Counted from the stretch's first letter, positions 29,393 to 43,860 are shown. The stretch: DNA of 64,000 bases from Ecdyonurus torrentis (GCA_949318235.1 OX439133.1:12483646-12547645), one strand, 5' to 3'. Notes: a model not told the origin generated them from the letters alone. Program-made: numbers and translations.

Positions 29393-29628
29393 AGCACCGA
29401 TCAGAAAATCTCGACTTATGGAACGAACACCACATTTTTATCATACTAATTTTTGCCTGTTTCAGACGTCATAAACAGAAAAAGCCACGAAAGTTTCATA
29501 CTTTACAGTTTTCTCACGCTCTCTAGAGGGCCCACATTTTATATTCTAATAAGAATTGTCATTAGTTTTGGATATTCCAATTTTGTGTTTAATCATTAAA
29601 AAGCACAACATGTTGTCTTTGACTTTAA
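29393..29628 (-). mobile_element. Family A MITE, copy 2, truncated by the (AGAAT)n array
   Basis: Minus-strand copy with TTAA at its outer end (29625-29628). Shares ATCAGAAAATCTCGA-like, CAGACGTCATAAACA, CATACTTTACAGTTTTCTC, CGCTCTCTAGAGGG and TTTTGTGTTTAATCATTAAA with the full copies. About 110 bp expected at its other end, including the GTTTGTCTCAAAACCC block, are absent, replaced by the pentamer array. Confidence 0.75.
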
Positions 29629-30663
29629 ATCTTGCACAGAATTTTTTTTTTATTTATTTATAATATATTCCTGTAATGTAAATTTAAAACTCTGTATACT
29701 TGGTACGGAGTTAACAGTATCTGAAAGAATAATTAACCTAATTATATATTTTAATTTAAAATTATGTTTTAACATAAACTTACATAAAAGCTACTATACT
29801 TCAAATTATTCTTTTTGTATAAGTAAGTGACTATAATAAAGAAAAAGCAAGAAAAAGTATACGTATATATATATATATCTATTATACAAAATTACAAGTA
29901 TTTTATAATAGATGTTAAGAGATACACTGTTGCAGCAAAATTGCTTTTTTTTTTTTTTTTTTTTTTTTTTTTCTTTCGTGTATAAGTACAGTACAACAAT
30001 GTTCTTGGGAAAACATAATAAAATCGTGTACCATTATACTGCATGCAGTCACTTATATACATATGCACTTGGGGATTTACTTTTATAAGAAATTTTTACT
30101 TATATATAAGTATATAAAAAGTTTACACAATCCTATATAATAATGATCTGTACACTATACAAAATGTTAAAAAAAAAATCATACTTTCATTTATAAAATC
30201 TAATAGTTTGTATACGTAAGTTTACAACAAAAAGATAAAAAAATAAATAAATAAAAAGTTAACTAAATTGGCTCAACTGGTACGTTCTGCAAACACATTT
30301 AATATTCTCTTATGTAAGTAAAGGTTAATTGCAAAATTGTTCTGTTGTACAACATATTATATTATTATTGCTCAGGAAATGACTAACAATTTAGTATACT
30401 TAAGTTGCAGAAGTGCATGGCTATATATCATGCTGTTGTTGTAAAAATTCTTTCCTTAGTCTAGAGTAATATTAAATAAGAGACTGGATATTTATTTTTA
30501 TGGATACTGTACATTTTTTATAAGGCTTGAAAATGAGAAACTGTGATTCTTTGACTAAAATAAAAATTGTAAGAGCAGCCTTTTTTTTTTTTTTTTTTTT
30601 CTTTCTTTCTTTCTTTTTTTTTTTTTTATATATATATTTTTTTTCATAATCACACAATTATAA
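29629..30663. other. A+T-rich DNA, nothing recognised
   Basis: Poly(T) at about 29945-29972 and 30581-30600. The perfect 14-bp palindrome AAGGTGGCCACCTT lies at 30662-30675. No gene recognised. Confidence 0.7.
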
Positions 30664-30890
30664 GGTGGCCACCTTACAAAAAATTGAATTGTAAATTTTT
30701 AAAATTCTACCCCCATATATGGCACTGTCACTTTTTCTCCTACCTTACATAATATGATAGTCCAGGGTTCTGAAATTTTTCATGTGTTTATGGCCTCTCA
30801 ATAAAAATCATTTCTATATTTTATTATTAATATTGACTTTCAAGGGCATCAAAAATACAGAAGGCAAACTTTTGAACTTCAGTCTTCTAA
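30664..30890 (-). repeat. Family H interspersed repeat, copy 3 (diverged)
   Basis: On the minus strand it holds TTTGATGCCCTTGAAAGTCAAT, AAAATTTCAGAACCCTGG and later GGGG..AGAATTTTAAAAA in the order of copies 1 and 2. Identity is low and the ends are approximate. Confidence 0.45.
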
Positions 30891-31099
30891 AGTGAACAAT
30901 TTCAATAAAAGATTTTAAAAACTAAAAGAGAAAAAAATTCATTGATAAATTTTGCACAAATGTTTACTATAGTAAACGTATAGTAACGTACATAGTAATA
31001 TGTAATTTAGTATTATCTTCCTGTTGATAGAAGTTTACAAGTTTTAAAAAAATGACTAATGATTGAAATAAAGACAATTGATCCTAAACCCACGTGATA

Positions 31100-31170
31100 T
31101 ATTCCAGACACGCCCCCCTAAACACGCCCACCTAAAATGTAGGCGTACCCTACTCTTAACGCCCACATAT
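31100..31170 (-). other. Cluster of ACGCCC/GGGCGT motifs
   Basis: Four CACGCCC or ACGCCC-type words within about 70 bp (ACACGCCCCCC, ACACGCCCACC, GGCGTACC, AACGCCCACA) in otherwise A+T-rich DNA. GGGCGTG-type words are typical KLF/Sp-class sites. Function is not shown. Confidence 0.4.
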
Positions 31171-31454
31171 AGAATGTGTAACAAAAACCTCGAAAATGTG
31201 TGATATGTGATGACCTTTTCAAGCTTTTCATATGACAAAATAATCTTTCTGTTCATATATAGCTCTATAATATATATAATACGGAGGAACTAAATGGTTT
31301 ATAAAGAATTTAATTTAAATTTATTAAATTTTTCTCATTGAAATATGGAATTGTATAAACAAGATTATTGCTTTTGATTTTTTTTTTTTTTTTTTTTTTT
31401 TCCCAAAACATTATTTTAATCTTTCCTACAAGATATTTTACATTTCTCAAATTC

Positions 31455-31489
<35 letters not shown>

Positions 31490-32133
31490 CTGAAATTAAT
31501 GTTTAACAAATATTTTAAACTAATTGAATTAAAAGAATAAAAAAAGCTCTTACTATATAAAGTTTATTATTTAAAATTTTCATATTATGCGTAGGTAAAA
31601 AACAATATTATTAATTAAAATCTAATTGATTATATATATATTTTAAATATACAGTTGTCAAAACTAATTAATCTATAAATTGAGCAATTATATAAAATAA
31701 TAATAGTAATAAATAGAAAAATTATATTTATAGATTAAAAATAAATAAATCATATAAAATAATTAAAAAAAAAAAAAAAAAAAAAGCTCACACATTGTAA
31801 TTTTATAATGTTATTTAATTATAGTATTCAAACAAAAAGTAAAATGAAAATAAATAATAAACATAGACATGAATTACATTTATTTCCCCCCTCTTACAAA
31901 AACAATTTAGCTTTTAATAATTATTGTTATTGTTATTACTGTACATACATAGTGCTGTACTGTACATATATACTGGAAGGATTTGGTGTAACAATTTATG
32001 ATACTATCAATTATTGCGTATACTTAATTCTGAATATTCTTAAAATATTTATTATATGTAAACGAATAAGTTTTATTTTGAAAAATTAGCAAAATTTGGA
32101 AACTTCTTGCTGGGGCTTATAATTATAGGAAAA

Positions 32134-32176
<43 letters not shown>

Positions 32177-32470
32177 AATTTTACAAAATGTTGTATAGTT
32201 GTTTATTATGCGCTCTTATACTATATAAATATTTTGCTGTAGGGCGTCACTATGCTTTGCTGCAGTATATTGGGTATAATATAATGTAAATTAGATGTAA
32301 ACTTGCTTTATTTTTTGGAGAAAAGTAGCGTTAATATGTAGCACATAGTTGAGCTAATTTGAGCTTTTAATTTTTTTTTCTTTCTTTCATTATTTTACAA
32401 GTTTAAAATTTTTTTGGAAGTTTTATTTCGAAATTATAATATGGAGTATTTTCTTACGAGAGACAGTGAC
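31171..32470. other. A+T-rich DNA with homopolymers
   Basis: Poly(T) at about 31379-31401 and 31459-31485, poly(A) at about 31766-31785 and 32138-32174. Frames at 31808-32289 show no family features. Confidence 0.75.
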
Positions 32471-32501
<31 letters not shown>

Positions 32502-32508
32502 CACAGAG

Positions 32509-32577
<69 letters not shown>

Positions 32578-32578
32578 A
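32471..32578. repeat. (GA)n with CAGA/CACA variants
   Basis: About 108 bp of GA with ACAGAGAC and ACACAGAGACAC interruptions near 32485-32515. Confidence 0.95.
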
Positions 32579-32798
32579 AAACAAGCAGAAATCAAAGCAA
32601 TTAGTTGAATTTCAATTAATTAATCAAAACCGTGATACGTAATTTCATTAAAATAAAGCATTTTGACAGCTTCTTCGAAAACACCAAAAAGTTTAATACG
32701 AATTCAAGAAATGAAAAACAAAAAACAACAACGATCGCATCTTATATAATGCTTTTCCTATATTATATAGAAATAGCTTACAAACGCCAATTAAAACA

Positions 32799-33143
32799 TA
32801 AAGCCATAGAGCACATAAAACAACATGTGCTTTTTAATCAATAAACAACGAAATGGGATCTTCAAAACTGTTGATAATTTTTAACAGAATGTTAATGTAG
32901 ACACCACGAGAGAGCGTGAAAAAACTGTAAGTATGCAATTTTGCGTAAAAATTCATGTTTATGACGTCAGAAACATGCAAAAATTAGTATGAAAATGTTG
33001 TGCGGGGTTGCATAAATCAAATTTTCTGATCACTGCTACGGGGCTACTGTTTGGGTTTTGAGACAAACTAATGTTATTTATGTAAATCCCATCAAGCGTT
33101 TTGTGATATAAATGCTTATGTTTTTCTCTGGTCTATTCCTATA
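32799..33143 (+). mobile_element. Family A MITE, copy 3
   Basis: Begins AAAGCCATAGAGCACATAAA and ends TCTCTGGTCTATTCCTATAA. The left TTAA is not intact. Contains all core blocks, including ACGAGAGAGCGTGAAAA, TATGACGTCAGAAACATG (TGACGTCA 32962-32969), GCGGGGTTGCATAAATC, GATCACTGCTACGGGGC and GGTTTTGAGACAAACT. Closely similar to copies 4 and 6. Confidence 0.85.
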
Positions 33144-33388
33144 AGAATATTTAAATAAACACTTTTTTTTTTTTTTTTTTTGCTTTATCAAATTTATTAT
33201 ATTATAATATTATACATGTCTAAAATTATGTATTACAAAGCTATTTTAAGTATAGTTAAAACATAATTATGTCTTACTTAATCCCCTTTTAGAACACTAT
33301 GGTATATTTTGCACCCATGTAAAAAAGAAAAAGCGTGGTATTCAATTAATACCCACACACATGCGGATTAAAATACCAGAGAGAATAT

Positions 33389-33392
33389 GAGA

Positions 33393-33464
<72 letters not shown>
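33389..33464. repeat. (GA)n microsatellite
   Basis: About 75 bp of GA. Confidence 0.95.
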
Positions 33465-33467
<3 letters not shown>

Positions 33468-34101
33468 GGAAAAATATATACACAGGAAACTACATCAATC
33501 ATCACAGAGTTTCCTTTTGCATTGTTTTAATTATTATTTGTTTAAATTAATGACGCTTTTAGATATGTATATATACCGTATAACATCATATAATAATAAA
33601 CAAATTTGTATAATATAAAGAGGAAATCATCATTATTATGAAACACATTATGTAAGTATATATATATATATATATATCTTTTTGTTATAAATATAGCTAT
33701 ATGATAAATTTTCTTTGTAATATTATAGTCGTAATGTATTTCTATATGTTTTCTTACCGTTGACATTTCAAAATTTTAGTTTATGATTCGATTTTTTTAT
33801 GTATTTGTTGTGCAGGCTTCCTTGTAAAGCTTTGTGTTGAAGAAGGAAAAAATGGCTACGTTTAAGAAAAGTGTTTCATTTTCAAGATATTATTATGAAA
33901 TAAAATAAAATTTTAAATTATATACACAAAGTCTAAGGCATGAATAAAATATTATAAGTAATATGTGATTACATTTTTATCACGTTATTTTCTAGTTCAT
34001 ATTGGTAATTAATGTTTACGCCACAATTTTAGAGGATCCCCTTCCCCCCAATAATGTATGATATGATATAGAATATAAATATACATTCTATAGTAAATGC
34101 C
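33465..34101. other. A+T-rich DNA, nothing recognised
   Basis: Short (AT)n near 33657-33678. No gene recognised. Confidence 0.7.
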
Positions 34102-34444
34102 TTAAAGGAATAGACCAGAGAAAAACATAAGCATTTATATCACAAAACACTTGATGGGATTTACGTAAATAACTTTAGTTTGTCTCAAAACCCAACAGTA
34201 GCCCCGTAGCAGTGATCAGAAATTTCGATTTATGCAACCCGCATAACATTTTCATACTAATTTGTGCATGTTTCTGACGTCATAAACATGAATTTTCACG
34301 CAAATTGCATACTTTACGGGGTTTTCACGCTCTCTCGTTGGGCTACATTAACATTTAGGTAACAATTGTCATCAGTTTTGAAGATCCCATTTCGTGTTTA
34401 TTCATTAAAAAGCGCGTGTTGTTTTATGTGATCTATGGCTTTAA
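34102..34444 (-). mobile_element. Family A MITE, copy 4, both TTAA ends present
   Basis: The best-preserved copy. TTAA at 34102-34105 and 34441-34444 flank inverted ends AGGAATAGACCAGAG and ATCTATGGCT. About 343 bp. Internal blocks are the reverse complement of copy 3, with TGACGTCA at 34275-34282. It lies about 1 kb from copy 3 in opposite orientation, so the two could pair as inverted repeats. No coding capacity. Confidence 0.87.
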
Positions 34445-34538
34445 AACTGCTGTAAGTAAGAAAACTATATTTTCTCCATTGTAAAAGTATAATTGAAACC
34501 AAATCTATCCCAAAATTTATATATTACCACATACATCA

Positions 34539-34541
<3 letters not shown>

Positions 34542-34629
<88 letters not shown>
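34542..34629. repeat. (GA)n microsatellite
   Basis: About 88 bp of GA with one GGA phase slip. A short TC tract follows at 34828-34857. Confidence 0.95.
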
Positions 34630-34634
<5 letters not shown>

Positions 34635-35388
34635 ATTTAATTCAACTGCATAAACTTTTTATTTCCTTGGCAAAAAATAATACTTTTGAAACGATTGAAA
34701 CACATTATCTTTTACTATTTATACTTTGAATTCAAAGGATATAATCACATCACACTTGCGGGTATATTTAATGTAGAAATCTTGGCAAATATATGTATAT
34801 AAAGTACAGAGTTATATTATATCGATGTCTCTCTCTCTCTCTCACTCTGTCTCTCTCAACCCCGAATTTCCCAGGTCTCTTTTTACTATATACCGTCGCT
34901 CTATTGATTTTAAATGGAGGAGGAAATTAACTTTGTAATAATTTTTTTTTTTCATTCAACCTTATGTCGCAAACTTAATATACTTTTTTCTCTTTTTTCG
35001 TGAAATATCTATAGTAATAGGTCAAATAATCTTTATGTCAATATTCTAAATTGATATTGATTTTGTTTTATATGTATATACACATAGGAGTATGTTAGGT
35101 TTCCACTTTCGTTTTCATTCAAACAGTTTTTCACGAAGTATTTCTTATGATTTTCTTTGTATTTTTGCGTGGTGAAATTGAATTTCAATTAGCTATATTC
35201 AATTTATATTTTAATAACCTTAAACGTAAAAATTGAGTTGAAATAGGCAGAAATTATATTAAAAAAAAAATAATATTTAAGCAACATTTCTGACTTTTCC
35301 AGGTTTTCTTAATACTCAATTCCCTTGACCATTCCAGGTTATCCAAGCCACTATACATCCTGTTATATGTTGAAAAAAAAAAAAAAAA
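34630..35388. other. A+T-rich DNA, nothing recognised
   Basis: No gene or repeat family recognised. Confidence 0.7.
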
Positions 35389-35610
35389 TTACGTAATTTA
35401 TGCTGCATTGAACAATTGCTATATTATAGAGCACAAATGTTGCTATTTAGGAATAATATAATTATGCCAAAAATAATTACTATTGTAATCACATACAATA
35501 TAGCATAAATTATGTTATGCATAAATATTACAGCATTGAGCTATATCATAAATTATGCTGCTATGCATAACATAAATATTACAGTATTGAGCTATTACAA
35601 TTATTACGTA
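35389..35610 (+). mobile_element. Family B MITE-like repeat, best copy
   Basis: Starts TTACGTAATTTATGCTGCAT and ends CAATTATTACGTA, giving short inverted ends TTACGTAAT/ATTACGTA. Inside, a unit of about 45-55 bp (CATAAATTATG..ATGCATAA, AAATATTACAG.ATTGAGCTAT) occurs twice in tandem. Many related copies in the window share CATAAATTATG, TGCTATTTAG and AGCATAA words. No frame. Confidence 0.6.
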
Positions 35611-37611
35611 TTTCTTTTTGTCCGTATATAACATAGGATAGGACGTTCTTGTTTTTTAATTGAGGGGAAAGGGGGATGAAAATGTTAAAGACACGTTTTG
35701 AAGCAATAGTATAATTACGAAATATTTTTTTTTTCTTTTTTTAATTATGTTGTACGAAAAACTGAGATATACTGACTTAAACAACATAATACTTTGTTAT
35801 TGGGACGCCTTGCACTACTTTGCATGACAGTGAGTGACTTTGTATAATGTATGTTATATATTATAGCGAAACCCTACATTTCTTTTAGCGATGAAAAAAT
35901 TATATAAATAATTTTGCAATGCTGTACATAGCATATAATTAAGCCAACATAGTAATCTCTATAGTAAATCCTGTATACTAAAGAACTAAAAATATTTTCA
36001 AGCTCTTTAATTAAAAATTAAGAGTTATAGAATGTAGTATATTACATTAAACATTTGAATTATGGTATTTTATATGCAATAATAATAATTTATTTACCCG
36101 TTATAATTTTTTTATATTGGAATTATTGAAATGGGTGTTATCGGCGTATCTTGATAGCAAATCACAGGCAACGAGAAAAGGGATGCGCTTTTAGTAATTT
36201 CCTATATATTTTAACATTACTGACCCATCCTCAAAGTTTTTTTTTTTTTAAGGAAAACAACTGTAATATGAGACTATTGAGGCATTGAGGTAATATAAAC
36301 TTTTAAATTAGGGAAACTAGAAGGCACCTTCTAAATAGGATCTATAATGTGTTCCTGGATAATAGACACAATTTTCAAGTTTTAAGCTATTGTAAAAAAA
36401 TAATAATACTATAATTAACTAAATAAGTCCTTCATTGCAATTCGTCATGTACAGTATAATGTAATGACACACACAAAAAATTATCACTGAATAAAAATTT
36501 TAGTTATAAAAAAAAATAATAATAACAAAAATTTAATATAAAAATTTCCATCAATTTCATAAAGAATCCAGAAAAAAAAATCAGAGATATTAAAAAATTC
36601 TCAATTCCATTTTAAATCTACAACCAATATCTTAAACGTAACTTACGAAAAAAGAAAAAAGAAAAAAAAAAGCTGATTATATTGATGTGTACTAAAGTAT
36701 ATAACATGCGATTTTACACAGGCATTAGAGCAGTGGTATAGAGCACTTTAACAGGAAATTAGAAATGATTTTATCCGCTCTCTCACTCTCTCGGTATAGC
36801 TGCTCCCAGACAGAAAACATTATATACAAATAAAAAAATAAAAATGCGCCTCTATAGCTTTAACATAGCGTATACTATATATACCGCAGTATACATCCAA
36901 CATCCAACAGGATATTAAATAAAATAAACGTAACAATATAATCTCAATATAATAATACTCAATCCTATTAGTAAACCAAAACTTTATATATAATATATAT
37001 ATCAGCAAAATATATTTCGCATCACTAATCAATAAATCAGTTCTTTTTTTATAAGTTAAAAAGCGAGTAAATTTTTAATGCAGTATAATAATAATATAGA
37101 GCTTACTGAGTAAAGAGTATTAGTCAATCATAGGTTAGATGAAGTGTGGGAAAAATAGGAGGGATTTTTAATTTCCTGTTTTTTAGCATTGCACGATTAT
37201 GTTGCTGTGTTCCGAATAAATCAATGCTGCAGTGTGACAGAAATTATTTTAAATGAGGTATTATGTTGTATACATAAGCTCTCATAAAATGAATCTACTA
37301 TGTGTAGGAACTGAATCGACTTGGAATTTCGACTTGATTTCCTAGCTGCGAAATGTACCGACACTTTGAAGTAAAAAATATAAAGTTTAGTCAGGAAGAA
37401 AAAAAAAAAAAAAAAAAAAAAAAAACGCTTAAATTGTAATTAAATTTATTTTTATTTTTAATTTAACAATATAAAAATATACAAGGGGTACATATTTTTA
37501 ATTATTCACGCCATATTGTGAATGATTTTTTTATATTGTTTTACAGGCTCATATTTCTCATATTATTATTATTATTATTATATCAAAAAGAGTATATAGA
37601 CACTCACGTTA

Positions 37612-37643
<32 letters not shown>

Positions 37644-37673
37644 GTAAAACATGAAAAAGATAGAGAGAAAAAC
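35611..37673. other. A+T-rich DNA, nothing recognised
   Basis: Poly(A) at about 37400-37425, a (TTA)n run near 37560 and poly(T) at about 37617-37643. The 70-codon minus-strand frame near 36820-37032 has no family features. Confidence 0.7.
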
Positions 37674-37831
37674 AATTAACTAATAAAGGAACAACTATTT
37701 TGAAGCCTACTATAAGCGATTTTGCTTGCATCCACTTCTGTTTCAACGTGCTGCGCATACGTAGTAAGTAGAAACGGAAGCGGATATAACTAAAAGTCGG
37801 CCTCAGAACAGTTGTTCCTTAATTAGTCAAT
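37674..37831. mobile_element. Family N foldback/MITE, about 158 bp
   Basis: The left arm ACTAATAAAGGAACAACTA-TTTTGAAGCC and the right arm GGCCTCAGAACAGTTGTTCC-TTAATTAGT are inverted repeats. The inner arms also pair (CCACTTCTGTTTC against GAAACGGAAGCGG). Arms are about 70 bp, imperfect. The centre is GC-richer (GCTGCGCATACGTAG). Only one copy seen in the window. Confidence 0.7.
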
Positions 37832-40696
37832 TTAAAAAATAATAATAAAAAAGGACAATTTTAAAAATAATAAGTAATTATGTATGAAAAAAACATTGAA
37901 TTTTAATTTTTTTCATAAAATGATCTCTGTATTCAAAACAAATTGAAAACAATGTTCTCCAATGACGTCACATATTCAGGTATACATTATATTTTGGTTA
38001 AATCCCCAGTATATGTTCTCACACGTATGTGCTAACGTACACGTACGACGATCGCACAAACTATATAAAAGCTCTCTTTTTTTTTTTTACTTAATCTTAT
38101 ATATAATATGCTTTTCCAAAGGGATTTGTTTCCATTGAGTGCTCTATTATGTAAGACGTGTCTTTATATCATATAAAGATTTAATACGACAAATACATCA
38201 AGCGTATGTTTCTTTTCTTTCTTTTTTTCTTTTTTATAAAAAAAAAAGTATATCATTTATACTGTATTATTATAAGCTTTGATCGTGTATGCAAACGGCT
38301 TTTTTTTTTTTTTGTTTTTTTTTTTTTTTTGAGAAAGACGTATTTTTTTTTTATATAAGATAACAAAATGTCGGATTATTTATCCCAATGTATCAATATT
38401 TACGTTATGTTTACTCTACTTTCAATTTACGTATATTTGTAAAATGTAACAAATAAATACATGTGACGCATGTTTATGCGCACGTGGTTACTTTTGAACT
38501 CCGTAATAAATTTGATTGTATATTATGAAGAATGCATGATGGTTTTTAAATGAAAATTGCATGTTATCAAATGAGTTACTGTATAATATACTATTTTTTT
38601 GTAAATACTGCATGTAACCACGACTTTAAAATTGATTGGTTCACAATTTGTGTGTATTATATAGAATTAGGAATACAATAGTAAAAGTAATATTTTACAA
38701 TTGCTTTAATTGTGATGAAAATCCTAACACAAATATACTCAAAACCACGGAAAAATGAAGAACACCTATTGCAATTTAAATGGAATTGTGCAATTTTTTT
38801 GGAGCAAAAGGAACCATGGGTTAGAAAACATCATTATTGCCGATTTAGAAGAAGCACGAGTTTTTTTAATGAAAAATCTTTCTCACAATCGTGTGTACGT
38901 AGAAATTTGTTCTTCAAAATATATATAGTAACTCATCAAACGCCTAACAACAACATATTTTTCTGCAGAAGTTGGAATAGCTGTAATGTACAGTACAACT
39001 TTTTAATTGTTTATTCAAATTTAAACTTTTTTCTTTCTTTACTCTTTCGGTGCCAGAAAAACATTTTATTAAATTATACACTTGCTTACATAAAATATGT
39101 ACAGTTATGACTAAAAACATTTAATTAAATGCAATAAGCATTACAATATCTTTACAAAAATGCACAAAATTAAAAATACACGTCAAATATGTTTTAAAAG
39201 AATGTTAATAAAATAGAGTTGAACAAAATTAAAAGAAAAAAAGCCCCACAGTGTATAATGAAATAGAAAAAAAATAAAGCAATTTTTTCTACTTTACACA
39301 AAGGTCACTATTTTATTAAATTAAATCTCTAACATTTTTATTTTTCTACCTTTCTCTCTTCCAAATAATGAAGAAGAAAAAAACGGTTGCTTCATTTAAA
39401 ATTAAAAAAGAAGTAATTTTTAATATTATTTTTAATTAAAATATAATTAAAATTCTCTCTTTTTTTACACAATTAATTTAAAAGTTATATATTATTAGGT
39501 TACTTTTACTTAAAAAAAATATATATATTCTTGAAAAAGAAAAAAGTGAAAGGAATTATTATGATTATGATTAAACTAATTTCATATAAACTTTAACTAG
39601 TAAAGTTTATATGTAGATTATAAATAAGACACACACAAAAAGAAGAAAAAAACTACAAGAAACGAAAGTACTGCATGAAAAAGAGAGAAAGAAAGAAGTG
39701 AAAACTTGAAATTAAACTTTAACTTTCAGAAGAATTTTTTTGCGGAAAAAGATGGAAAAATATATATATAACCCGGAAGCAAAATACATCCATTCAAAAA
39801 AATGTGAAATAGCAGATAAAGTTTGAAAATTTCAATGTAATAAGTTTTGCAGTGTTATTTATTCTTATTATTTGTAAAAAAAAATTGTATTTTAAGCAAA
39901 ATAAAAAAGAAGAAAAAAAGAAATCAAAATGCCAACGTTAAAAAAATATAAATGTGGCTTTATAAATTTATCAAATTGTTGAAATAAATTTAATAAAAGA
40001 TCAAACACTTTTATTATTAAGTTTTTTCAGAGCATTTCATCTCATTTTTGTAACCTCAATCACATTTTGAGGTATAATCTTTGATATATAGATTTTAATT
40101 TACAAAGAAAGAAATATATTATATGGCATATTTTTTTGCACTTAAATTTTTATTATTCGGAATTCATTTATAATGTCATGGAAAAAAATCACTTAAAAGT
40201 TTCCAAATCCACAATTTTTAATGAAATTCAATCAACCCCACATAAATACATTTATATTGCTGTATGATATTTCAATATAAGCAATTTTAGCAGCTACTTT
40301 ATTCTATGCGAAGCTTGAAATTAAATTATACACAAAAAAAAAAGATGATAGTTTATTTTCAGTAGCATTCATGACAGCATACCCTAATTTATGCTTTGTA
40401 AACTGCATTATTTTAAATAGCATCAATATTATACGTTGCATAATCATATTTTTTTCCTCACTTTAGCACTATTAAAGCTATATGACATAATTACAATATC
40501 ATAACGTTTTTCTCGTACAACAGAAATATTTGAAGTGAAGTTCAAAGTTTTTTTTTTTTTTTTTATTATTATTATTATTTATTATTAATATTCTGTGTAC
40601 TTCTTTCTTCTTATAACATAACACCGGGCTCACATTGAACCAAGGTGCAGTGAGACTAATAATAACGTTATACCATTTTACGCAGAGACTGAATGA
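37832..40696. other. A+T-rich DNA; possible decayed coding fragment near 38.75-39.0 kb
   Basis: Contains an isolated TGACGTCA at 37963-37970 and poly(T) near 38302-38330. The 132-codon plus-strand frame 38712-39110 has no recognised domain. A second frame through 38818-38930 also reads smoothly for 36 codons, so the stretch could be a frameshifted relic of something. Nothing supports a named gene. Confidence 0.5.
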
Positions 40697-40925
40697 TGGC
40701 ATAGGACAAACGTAGTTTTTTGATATTTTCTTTGGAAAATTTTGGCTATTTTTTTGTTATTATTATTTTTCTTGCATACTTGAAAAACTAATTCAACATA
40801 CTAACAGCATCAAGGCTCTCAAAAATATTGCAAAGTATTTTTAAAATGAACCACTTTCCTATACGGTCCCTGTTATTTAGCACTCAGTTATGGCGTCGAC
40901 TTTTACATGAATGAAACCACCCTAT
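40697..40925 (+). mobile_element. Family C MITE, copy 2, 5'-truncated
   Basis: Starts inside the family at GGCATAGGACAAACGTAG and continues through AACAGCATCAAGGCTCTC and TTAGCACTCAGTTATGGCGTC to GAAACCACCCTA. Closest to copy 3. The first 50-70 bp, including the CRE region, are missing. Confidence 0.75.
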
Positions 40926-41828
<903 letters not shown>

Positions 41829-42016
41829 TGTATTACTATTATTGTCATACTTATGTGCTGTATTACAAAATGTGTAAAGTTTATCTAAAAAAAACAAAAA
41901 AAAAAAAAAAATCGTGACTTTTTTGTGAATGTGTCAAGTTTACTTTCAATGAGAAAAAATAAACATTATATTAAAAAATTAAATATAATTTAGTTAAATT
42001 TTCTTCATTTTTATTC

Positions 42017-42241
42017 ACGTAAAGTAAAAATTACATTATTTATGCTGTATTTGTCATTATATCATACGATGCAAAATTATAGAATATAAATTATTAGTCG
42101 GCTTACAACATGATATTTTTACTAAATGCAACTTAGTTATTATGAAATATATATATGAGTAGCATAGATTATGTTGTATTTGAACCAATTATGCTACAAA
42201 TGAGCCATGGCTGCATAGTTCTGCAGAACTATTATTACGTA
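42017..42241 (+). mobile_element. Family B repeat, copy adjoining family M
   Basis: Begins CACGTAAAGTAAAAATTACA, with TTATGCTGTATTTGTCATTAT and TTATGCTACAAATGAGC inside, and ends CTATTATTACGTA. The left part is somewhat rearranged relative to 35389-35610. Confidence 0.5.
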
Positions 42242-42283
42242 TTTATTTGTATCTGTATACGTTTGTCGTAACTATTCTTCATT

Positions 42284-42605
42284 ATAGTGTTATTGTGCTG
42301 CAACTTCTCAGTCCAGTCAAGACATAGGTACCCGAAGGAAATGAAAAACTTGCACAACAATAGGCGTAAATGCCAACATTTCAGTGCATTCTTTGCCACC
42401 CACAACACACGCTCTATATCTTGGCCTGTGTAATATAAATGACAATGTTGCCATATTTACGATTTTTCCATAAGCTTAATGTATTGCAAGATTTAGATTT
42501 CATTTCGGTACAATGGAAATCGCATACAAAGGCCAGCAAGGGCCTATAATACACAGCGTGGTAATCGCCTTGGCAGCCTAGAGAAACCGTGGAAACTATA
42601 TATAT
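42284..42605 (+). mobile_element. Family M interspersed repeat, copy 2
   Basis: GC-richer segment sharing ordered blocks with 9235-9548 (reverse complement) and 21895-22030. No terminal repeats, tail or conserved frame seen. Starts about 40 bp after a family B end. Confidence 0.6.

Positions 42606-43860
<1,255 letters not shown>

Noticed and set aside
28977..29444. 155-codon and 132-codon SILFY-repeat frames
   Set aside because: Direct translation of the (AGAAT)n array.
30662..30675. AAGGTGGCCACCTT palindrome as an operator or integration site
   Set aside because: A single 14-bp palindrome without further context; it lies at the edge of a diverged family H copy.
38712..39110. 132-codon plus-strand frame, with a second smooth frame at 38818-38930
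   Set aside because: No recognisable domain, and a frameshifted relic cannot be told from chance without a database search.
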